A stretch of 64,000 bases of DNA from Candidatus Gallimonas merdigallinarum (GTDB lineage: Bacteria > Bacillota > Clostridia > Christensenellales > Borkfalkiaceae): the NCBI GenBank assembly GCA_904373325.1, contig CAJFFP010000003.1, forward strand, positions 1 through 64,000, read 5' to 3'. The notes below the pieces were generated by a model that made no database searches, was not told where the DNA came from, and saw nothing but the letters and a program-made list of their open reading frames with translations. Position numbers and translations under genes: made by a program. Positions 43,363 through 48,673 of this stretch are shown here, piece after piece (within the stretch, counting starts at the first letter, position 1; every line of letters starts with the position of its first letter).

Positions 43363-44310
43363 TCAGTCGTAAATCTTGCTCATCGGCTTGTCGAGGTAGA
43401 CGTTCTCGATCGCCGCGGCAAATATATCCGCCGTGGAAAGGATCTTGATCTTGGGAATGTGCTTTTCCTCGGGCAGAAGAATGGTATCGAGCATGACAAG
43501 CTCCTCGATGGGAGACTTTTCAATGCGCTCGATGGCGGGACCGGAGAGCACGGCGTGCGTGCAGCAGGCGAAGATCTGCTTCGCGCCCGCGTCCACGAGC
43601 GCCTGCGCGCCCTGCACGATCGTGCCGCCCGTATCGATCATATCGTCGACCAGAAGGCACTTCTTGCCCTCAACGTTGCCGATGATGTTCATGACTTCCA
43701 TCACGTTTGCGCGGGGACGGCGTTTATCGATGATCGCCATCGGGCAGTTGAGCCGCTCCGCCACTTTGCGCGCGCGGTTGACCGAACCGACGTCGGGCGA
43801 AACGACGATGAAGCTGTCGTCCATCTTATCGGCGAAATAATTATAGAGCGTAGGTCCGCCGAGAAGATTATCGACGGGAATATTGAAGAAACCCTGAATC
43901 TGCGCGGCGTGCAGGTCCATCGTGAGAACGCGGTCCGCGCCCGCCGACGTCAGAAGATCCGCCACGAGCTTTGCCGTAATGGGATCGCGGGAACGCGCCT
44001 TTCTGTCCTGACGGGCGTATCCGAAGTACGGCATCACCGCCGTAATGCGCCCTGCGGACGCGCGCTTTGCCGCGTCGATCATAATGAGAAGCTCCATCAG
44101 ATTGTCGTTGACGGGCGACGAAGTGGACTGAATGATGAAGAGGTCGCGCCCACGCACCGTCTCGGCGATATGCACGCTCGTCTCCCCGTCCGAAAACTGT
44201 CCGACCTCGACGTTTCCGAGCGTCGTGTTGAGCTTCTTTGCGATCGCTTCGGCAAGCGGTCTGTTGGAGTTCCCTGCGAATAATTTGATCTCGTTGCCGT
44301 GTGTAATCAT
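43363..44310 (-). CDS. prs: Ribose-phosphate pyrophosphokinase
   Basis: A 315-residue class I PRPP synthetase. [69 protein letters not shown] and the PRPP loop [20 protein letters not shown] are complete. It supplies PRPP for purine, pyrimidine, His, Trp and NAD synthesis. Monocistronic with a TTGACG-17-TATAAT promoter. Confidence 0.97.
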   Translation of the reverse strand: MITHGNEIKLFAGNSNRPLAEAIAKKLNTTLGNVEVGQFSDGETSVHIAETVRGRDLFIIQSTSSPVNDNLMELLIMIDAAKRASAGRITAVMPYFGYARQDRKARSRDPITAKLVADLLTSAGADRVLTMDLHAAQIQGFFNIPVDNLLGGPTLYNYFADKMDDSFIVVSPDVGSVNRARKVAERLNCPMAIIDKRRPRANVMEVMNIIGNVEGKKCLLVDDMIDTGGTIVQGAQALVDAGAKQIFACCTHAVLSGPAIERIEKSPIEELVMLDTILLPEEKHIPKIKILSTADIFAAAIENVYLDKPMSKIYD

Positions 44311-44370
44311 GCCTTCTCCTCAGGATTTTTCTTGCGTACTCTGACGTTACGCCCTGTGCGTACTTCATCT

Positions 44371-44399
44371 ATTATAGACGCTTTTCCAAGATTCGTCAA
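44371..44399 (-). promoter_or_regulatory. Promoter of prs
   Basis: Minus-strand TTGACG (44399-44394), 17 bp, TATAAT (44376-44371). About 60-nt leader to an AGGAG SD and ATG 44310. Confidence 0.88.
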
Positions 44400-44652
44400 C
44401 CGTTCGCGCGGGAAAAAGAATTTTTTTGCGTTGCGATTTTTTCGCACAAAAAAAGCGCGGTATATACGCGTTTTTTTGTGGATTTCACCATTTTTTCCGC
44501 CGCACGCGCCCGCCGAAAACGCAAAGCAAAAGCCGCCTTTAAAACGCTTTATTTTCAGGTAAAGTAAACGCTCTTCATCTGTTCGGCAGATCGTCGTATT
44601 TCGGCGTGCAAGTCCGAGAACCCTGAACAGAAAACCGCATTTTCATTACAGA
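44400..44652. other. Spacer between prs and the GNAT gene
   Basis: AT-richer than the surroundings, no ORF supported. The only structure seen is a TCTGTTC / GAACAGA pair (44578-44584 and 44625-44631), a possible weak end signal for the GNAT gene without a T-run. Confidence 0.4.
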
Positions 44653-45096
44653 TTACTCTTCCGGATATTTTGCGAAAAACGCCTGTTCGGTCTGTTCCTC
44701 AAACCCGCACTTTTTGTAAAACCGATATGCGGGAACGGAACGCTCCGTCTGCAAGATGATCGCGCATATCCCCTTTTCACGCAGAGCGGACTGAATGCGG
44801 GAGAGAAACTCCGAGCCGATCCCCTTTCCCTGCCATCGAGGGATCACGCCAAATTCCTCGATGCAGTATTCCGTTCCGCTGCACCAATGTTTGATTCTGC
44901 CGAGCGAGATTGCGATCAGCTCGTCCTTGTCAAACAGTCCGAAGGAGAGAGAATTTTTATTGCCCGCCAGCTCGCAAAGATACTGCTTTAACTGCCCGTC
45001 TTCCCAGACGTCATTCCACGGTTCGCCTGAGAATATCTGCAAAAACGCCGATTGAATTTTTGAAAGATACCTTTTTGTGATACGAATAAACTTCAT
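44653..45096 (-). CDS. GNAT family N-acetyltransferase
   Basis: A 147-residue GNAT protein: FIRITKRYLSKIQSAFLQIFSGEPWNDVWED, IEEFGVIPRWQGKGIGSEFLSRIQSALREKG (the Q/RxxGxG/A acetyl-CoA loop) and VPAYRFYKKCGFEEQTEQAFFAK. ATG 45096 has AGGAGA upstream. Codon use is more AT-rich than in most of the window, like the next gene, and it may belong to the same accessory segment. The start of the chain resembles aminoglycoside N-acetyltransferase-like proteins of the GNAT class, but the substrate cannot be read from sequence. Confidence 0.85.
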   Translation of the reverse strand: MKFIRITKRYLSKIQSAFLQIFSGEPWNDVWEDGQLKQYLCELAGNKNSLSFGLFDKDELIAISLGRIKHWCSGTEYCIEEFGVIPRWQGKGIGSEFLSRIQSALREKGICAIILQTERSVPAYRFYKKCGFEEQTEQAFFAKYPEE

Positions 45097-45173
45097 GTCT
45101 TCTCCTGAATTAAAGGTCATTTAGAGATATTATAATAACTACCAAAGAAATAAAGAGAATTTATTTTTAATAC

Positions 45174-45201
45174 TTGACTTTTTTCTTGAATGTGGTATAC
45201 T
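45174..45201 (+). promoter_or_regulatory. Promoter of the hairpin RNA and HNH-like gene
   Basis: TTGACT (45174-45179), 16-bp spacer, TATACT (45196-45201). The start point at about 45207-45208 coincides with the first base pair of the long hairpin. Confidence 0.8.
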
Positions 45202-45256
45202 ACAAGTGCGACACATTTTAATATCCTGAAATCGGGCATACTGTTGGTAAAAACGT

Positions 45257-45298
45257 ATGCTCTCACCTGATTTCAGGAAAAATGTGTCGCAACATTGA
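45257..45298 (+). CDS. Possible 13-residue leader peptide
   Basis: ATG at 45257 opens MLSPDFRKNVSQH with a TGA at 45296-45298. No strong SD precedes it (GGTAAAAACGT only), so translation is unproven. Its interest is its position: it runs along the 3' arm of the long hairpin and its stop codon lies in the 5' arm of the antiterminator, so a ribosome on it would decide which hairpin forms. Confidence 0.35.
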   Translation: MLSPDFRKNVSQH

Positions 45299-45339
45299 GA
45301 GCGCCGTTTTTCGTGCGCTCCCAATGAGCGCACTTTTTT
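45294..45339 (+). terminator. Terminator with competing antiterminator
   Basis: GTGCGCTC (45313-45320) pairs with GAGCGCAC (45326-45333) and TTTTTT follows (45334-45339). The alternative ATTGAGAGCGC (45294-45304) with GCGCTCCCAAT (45315-45325), 10 of 11 bp, uses the same central bases and would prevent the terminator. Confidence 0.85.
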
Positions 45340-45361
45340 ATTATATCAAAGGAGGAAGGTT

Positions 45362-45964
45362 ATGCATTTATCGGAGTACGAAAAGGTCAAAGGTTTCACG
45401 TATTTGGAATATTGTGATTACCTGCAAGAAAAGTATGGTATTGGATTGAGTGATTACATGACAAAATCATGGAATAAAAATCCAAAAGTAACTCGCACCA
45501 AGGAGGGATTGTTTGCTCATCATAAATATGAGGATCATGCAATTTTGCTTGCCGACAAAGAACACGCACAAAACAACCCTTTTGAATGGCAGTTAGCAAA
45601 AAATATTGTATATTGCGATTATCTGGAACATTTGTTTCTTCATATTTTAATCTGCGAGAACCCCTCTGAAAATCAAAATGATTTTGAAGCAGTCGGCATA
45701 GGTGGCGTTATCAATTTTTTGATTCCAGAATTAAATGACATTTACAGCGGATGGCAAGCGAATCAAGGATGGAAACAAAATTGCCAAAATCTAATTAAAA
45801 ATGATAAGGACGTATATTTATTATTAGTGAAAAGGTTCAAAGACTTTGAGAAAAATAATCCAGACTTTAAAATTGATTATTTACTTACAAGTTTCAATGA
45901 ACCCTATGGATTGTGGTCAAGAGCACAAAATCAAAAATTATTTAAGGAAATAATTGCCCTTTAA
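45362..45964 (+). CDS. Uncharacterised protein with HNH-like (His-Me finger) residue pattern
   Basis: A 200-residue, AT-rich gene product of no named family that I can confirm. Residues 53-54 (HH), 81 (N), 90 (H) and 94 (H) in AHHKYED...AKNIVYCDYLEHLFLH have the spacing of HNH nucleases (HH, then N, then H at +9 and +13). Further conserved-looking parts are YEKVKGFTYLEYCDYLQEKYG, GIGGVINFLIPELNDIYSGW and DYLLTSFNEPYGLWS. SD AAAGGAGG lies 6 nt before the ATG. Expression must pass the upstream terminator. Base composition differs sharply from core genes, suggesting horizontal gain. A nuclease or RNA-cleaving defence or stress role is inference. Confidence 0.6.
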   Translation: MHLSEYEKVKGFTYLEYCDYLQEKYGIGLSDYMTKSWNKNPKVTRTKEGLFAHHKYEDHAILLADKEHAQNNPFEWQLAKNIVYCDYLEHLFLHILICENPSENQNDFEAVGIGGVINFLIPELNDIYSGWQANQGWKQNCQNLIKNDKDVYLLLVKRFKDFEKNNPDFKIDYLLTSFNEPYGLWSRAQNQKLFKEIIAL

Positions 45965-45995
45965 TCTTTTACAAAACAACTTGTATAGTATCTAC

Positions 45996-46030
45996 AAAAA
46001 ATAGCGAGGCTGAATGCCTCGCTATTTTTT
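45996..46030. terminator. Terminator after the HNH-like gene
   Basis: AAAAAATAGCGAGGC-TGAAT-GCCTCGCTATTTTTT, a 15-bp perfect stem with A/T flanks. Confidence 0.92.
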
Positions 46031-46050
46031 GGCGCAGAGAAAGGGATTTG
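46028..46050. repeat. Direct copy of the tRNA-Ser 3' end
   Basis: 23 bp identical to 46227-46249, which covers the CCA, acceptor and part of the T arm of tRNA-Ser plus three flanking bases. A degenerate inverted version lies at about 46166-46200 (CAAATCCCTTTC...GCCAAACAAA). Duplicated tRNA 3' ends are typical attachment-site remnants, but the material between the copies (178 bp) encodes nothing recognisable. Confidence 0.7.
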
Positions 46051-46198
46051 CGCCTTTGCGGCGCGCCCCGGTGCACACCGCACCGCGGTGTGCAGTTTGC
46101 GCCCGCGATCCCTGTTTATTTTCTCCGTTGCGCAAACCGCTCGCTCTCGCTTGCGCCTCCCCCATCAAATCCCTTTCCGTTCTCTATTCCCCGCCAAA

Positions 46199-46225
46199 CA
46201 AAAAACCCGCCAAAGCGGGCTTTTT
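46199..46225 (-). terminator. Terminator after tRNA-Ser
   Basis: GCCCGC/GCGGG stem (46206-46219 region) with loop TTTG and TTTTTT following on the minus strand, right after the CCA end. Confidence 0.85.
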
Positions 46226-46228
46226 GTT

Positions 46229-46318
46229 TGGCGCAGAGAAAGGGATTTGAACCCTTGGATACATTCCTGCATCACACGATTTCGAATCGTGCGCGTTCGA
46301 CCGCTCCGCCATCTCTGC
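46229..46318 (-). tRNA. tRNA-Ser (CGA)
   Basis: A 90-nt class II tRNA with GCAGAGA acceptor, anticodon arm CACGA-TTCGAAA-TCGTG (anticodon CGA, codon UCG), a long variable arm, T arm AGGG-TTCAAAT-CCCT and encoded CCA. Promoter TTGCAT-17-TAAAAT is visible at 46360-46332. Confidence 0.95.
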
Positions 46319-46331
46319 AAAATGCCTGTTT

Positions 46332-46360
46332 ATTTTACAATAAATCCCCGCGAAATGCAA
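46332..46360 (-). promoter_or_regulatory. Promoter of tRNA-Ser
   Basis: Minus-strand TTGCAT (46360-46355), 17 bp, TAAAAT (46337-46332). Confidence 0.75.
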
Positions 46361-46420
46361 GCCATTTGCACGGCTTTATCAAAAATATTTTTGCGATGCG
46401 GCGATTTCCCGCAAACGATC

Positions 46421-46450
46421 GCGCGGCGGGCGATTTTTCGCCCGCCGCGC
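46421..46450. other. GC hairpin after degV
   Basis: A 13-bp perfect stem GCGCGGCGGGCGA / TCGCCCGCCGCGC with TTTT loop, 20 nt past the degV stop; terminator-like but without a clear T-run. Confidence 0.55.
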
Positions 46451-46470
46451 AAATACTGCAAAATTGCGTT

Positions 46471-47343
46471 TTAACGGTGCTGTCCCTTGAAAAAGAGCGC
46501 GACCGTTCCCGCGCCGGAGTGCGTGCCGATGACGCTGCCGATCTCTCCGACGATGATCTCGCGCGCGCCGAACCGCGCCTGAATAAGGGAAATAAGGTAA
46601 TTGACGTCCTCCATGCAATCGCCGTGGCTGATATAGATGGGATCGTTTTCACCCAGCGTCTGCAACTGCGCCATTTTATCGACAAGGGCGGAAATGGACT
46701 TCTTGCGCCCCATCGCCTTGCCGATCGCAATGAGATGCCCCTCGTCGTCCACGTGCAGAACGGGCTTGATTTTGAGCAGCGAGCCGATCGCCGCCGTCGC
46801 GCCGCTGACGCGCCCGCCGCGCTTCAAATGGAACAGATCGTCCACCGTGAAGAAATGGCAGATATGCCCTTTGAGTTCCTCGGCATAGTCGCGCGCCTCT
46901 TCGATGGTCGCGCCCGCATCCACCTTTTTCACGACGTAATCGACAAACAAACCCTGCCCGAGCGACGCGCAGAGCGAATCCACCACATACACCTTGCGGT
47001 CGGGATACTGTTCGCAAAGCTCCTTCGCCGCCAGACGATAGCTCTCGCACGTGCCGGAAAGTCCCGAAGAGAAGGCAAGCACGAGCACGTCTTTCCCCGC
47101 TTCGAGATAGGGCTGCATATGGTTCATTACCTGCGCGGGCGTTGCCTGAAAGGTTTTGGGGAGCGCGCCGCCGCGGAGAAGTTCATAGAACTTTTTCACC
47201 TCCATCGTCTCGCCCCCGTCGCCGCCGTACGTTACGCCGTTCAGCGTAAAGCCCAAAGGCACGCAATCGATGCCGTGCTGCGCATAATACTCATCGGGGA
47301 GATCGCTTCCTGTGTCCGTCATCAAAACATAGTTTCTTTCCAT
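46471..47343 (-). CDS. DegV family fatty-acid-binding protein
   Basis: A 290-residue protein. NYVLMTDTGSDLPDEYY is the DegV start, VYGGDGGETMEVKKFYELLRGGALPKTFQATPAQ carries the conserved loop, VLALAFSSGLSGTCESYRLAAKEL and VVDSLCASLGQGLFVDYVV are signature segments that bind the fatty-acid carboxylate. Such proteins deliver fatty acids to the FakA kinase. Start 47343 is the family start (SD AAGGAT); in-frame upstream codons exist. Promoter TTGACA-17-TATAAT lies at 47437-47409, and the leader carries a GAAACAAG/CTTGTTTC hairpin (47373-47398). Confidence 0.93.
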   Translation of the reverse strand: MERNYVLMTDTGSDLPDEYYAQHGIDCVPLGFTLNGVTYGGDGGETMEVKKFYELLRGGALPKTFQATPAQVMNHMQPYLEAGKDVLVLAFSSGLSGTCESYRLAAKELCEQYPDRKVYVVDSLCASLGQGLFVDYVVKKVDAGATIEEARDYAEELKGHICHFFTVDDLFHLKRGGRVSGATAAIGSLLKIKPVLHVDDEGHLIAIGKAMGRKKSISALVDKMAQLQTLGENDPIYISHGDCMEDVNYLISLIQARFGAREIIVGEIGSVIGTHSGAGTVALFFKGQHR

Positions 47344-47408
47344 TCTGAATACCATCCTTGGATACATTAACCGAAACAAGACTCTCCCCCCTTGTTTCCG
47401 CACCGAAA

Positions 47409-47437
47409 ATTATACACAAAAGCAACGAATTTGTCAA
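47409..47437 (-). promoter_or_regulatory. Consensus promoter of degV
   Basis: Minus-strand TTGACA (47437-47432), 17 bp, TATAAT (47414-47409). Confidence 0.9.
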
Positions 47438-47452
47438 TCGGTTTGCGCGGGC

Positions 47453-47680
47453 TTACGGCAGCGTCGTAAAATTTTTCACTCTCGTCGCACGGAAAGAAAT
47501 GTTGACGCAGGACGCGCCCTTTTCTTCCCGCATGGAGAAGGTAATGCCGCCGTCCAGCTCAAAATACTCCCCCGCGACGCGGGCGAAATCGCGCACGGCA
47601 GCCGCCTCGACGGCGTCGGAAATGACCGTCTTGTCGCGATGCAGAAGTTCGCCGATCCGCTTTTTTTCCTCTTCCTTCAT
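47453..47680 (-). CDS. minE: Cell division topological specificity factor MinE, short form
   Basis: A 75-residue protein coupled to minD by ATGA. DKTVISDAVEAAAVRDFARVAGEYFELDGGITFSMREEKGASCVNISFRATRVKN aligns with the MinE topological domain (DRSxISPxxxExxxxxIxxVVxKYxEID...). The helix before it (EEEKKRIGELLHR) corresponds to the MinD-binding region, but the usual amphipathic membrane-targeting start (LxxLF) is missing. MinE stimulates MinD ATPase and sets division-site selection. Assignment rests on alignment by eye plus position. Confidence 0.75.
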   Translation of the reverse strand: MKEEEKKRIGELLHRDKTVISDAVEAAAVRDFARVAGEYFELDGGITFSMREEKGASCVNISFRATRVKNFTTLP

Positions 47681-48411
47681 CGTCTCCCTCCCGCGCCGCG
47701 CGCCTTTGCCTCCCGTTCGGGCGCCTGTTCGCACGCTTCCGCCAGCGCGCGGAAGGTGCGCGAACGGGAAACGACGTTATCGAGCTGCACCTTGTCCTCC
47801 TCGGCGATGACCGCCGCGAGCGGAATGCGGAGAAGATCTGCGATCTCGGCGGGCGCGAGGATCTCTCCGCGGCGGAAAAAGTCTTTGCGCACGCGGTTGA
47901 CGACCAATCCCACGCGCGAGAAACGGTAGCTCTTCAAAATGCCCGCAACGCGGTCCGCGTCGCGCAGCGCCGAAATGTGCGGCGTGGTGACGAGCAGTGC
48001 CTCTTCCGCACAGGACGCGGCGCGGTGAAAGCCCTCCTCGATCCCTGCGGGAGAGTCGATCAGGATATAGTCGAACTGCGGCGCGAGCGTATCGAGAATG
48101 AGGCGGATCGCCTGCGGGGAGACGTACCGTTCGAGCGTGCGCCCCGACGAGAGCACGGAAAGCGCGGGATAGCGCGGATGCGTGACGAGCGCCTGCTTCG
48201 GGCGGCAGCGACCCTCGATGGCGTCCAGAACGTCGTACAGCGCGCGGTTTTCCACGCCCAGCACGACGTCCGCGTTGTTCAGCCCGAAATCCAGATCGCA
48301 CACGATGACGCGCCGCCCCTGCCGCGCGAGCTGAACGCCGAGATTGCAGCAGACGGTGGTTTTCCCCACGCCGCCCTTGCCCGACGTAACGACGATTTTT
48401 CTTGCAGACAT
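47677..48411 (-). CDS. minD: Septum site-determining protein MinD
   Basis: A 244-residue ParA/MinD ATPase. KIVVTSGKGGVGKTTVCCNLGVQLA is the deviant Walker A, VIVCDLDFGLNNADVVLGVE and YILIDSPAGIEEGF are the switch and Walker B regions. The C-terminal region is basic and Ala-rich rather than a clear amphipathic membrane helix, which is odd for MinD. ATG 48411 has GGAGGGG upstream. minC is not in the window. Confidence 0.92.
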   Translation of the reverse strand: MSARKIVVTSGKGGVGKTTVCCNLGVQLARQGRRVIVCDLDFGLNNADVVLGVENRALYDVLDAIEGRCRPKQALVTHPRYPALSVLSSGRTLERYVSPQAIRLILDTLAPQFDYILIDSPAGIEEGFHRAASCAEEALLVTTPHISALRDADRVAGILKSYRFSRVGLVVNRVRKDFFRRGEILAPAEIADLLRIPLAAVIAEEDKVQLDNVVSRSRTFRALAEACEQAPEREAKARGAGGRR

Positions 48412-48506
48412 AGCCCCTCCCGCGCGCGCGTTTTGTACGTATTTTATCACGGCGGCGGGAGGAAGATTCTGACGAAAAATGCGCCGCGCGGACGGACTTT
48501 GCCGAA

Positions 48507-48538
48507 AAAAATTCCCGCGCCAATGCGCGGGAATTTTT
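48507..48538. terminator. Terminator downstream of the 24-residue ORF
   Basis: ATTCCCGCGC-CAAT-GCGCGGGAAT with A and T runs on both sides. Confidence 0.88.
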
Positions 48539-48546
48539 CGTGCTTC

Positions 48547-48621
48547 CTATTTTTCCATCAGACTTCTTACGTACTTTTCGTATTCCTCGTCCGTAAGTTT
48601 TTTGACTTTTTTCTTCTTCAT
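48547..48621 (-). CDS. Possible 24-residue basic protein
   Basis: MKKKKVKKLTDEEYEKYVRSLMEK, preceded by GAGG at SD distance and followed after 8 nt by a strong terminator. The poly-Lys start followed by an LTDEEYEKYV helix looks like a designed small protein rather than random sequence. An ATG five codons upstream lacks an SD. It lies between the ABC exporter gene and minD. Not confirmed by any homology I can recall with certainty. Confidence 0.5.
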   Translation of the reverse strand: MKKKKVKKLTDEEYEKYVRSLMEK

Positions 48622-48673
48622 GGTATGCCTCGCCATATGGTAGTAATCCCATTATGGACGGCGGGCGCGCTTT

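Larger units (their letters stand above)
45207..45339 (+). ncRNA. Long-hairpin leader RNA ending in an intrinsic terminator
   Basis: Arms TGCGACACATTTT (45207-45219) and AAAATGTGTCGCA (45279-45291) pair over 13 bp; TCCTGAAATC (45224-45233) pairs with GATTTCAGGA (45269-45278); GGGCATAC (45234-45241) pairs with GTATGCTC (45255-45262). This gives 31 bp with two one-sided bulges (AATA and TCACCT) and a 13-nt apical loop. A terminator with T-run ends the RNA at about 45339, before the protein gene. It may be a regulatory leader or a free small RNA. Confidence 0.8.

Noticed and set aside
45207..45339. Classical type III toxin-antitoxin (ToxIN) assignment
   Set aside because: The RNA is one long hairpin rather than tandem pseudoknot repeats, and the protein shows HNH-like rather than ToxN-like sequence; only the gene layout is shared.
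46048..46474. Open frames reading ERDLNPW across the tRNA-Ser region
   Set aside because: This peptide arises from antisense reading of the tRNA T arm and is a well-known spurious annotation.
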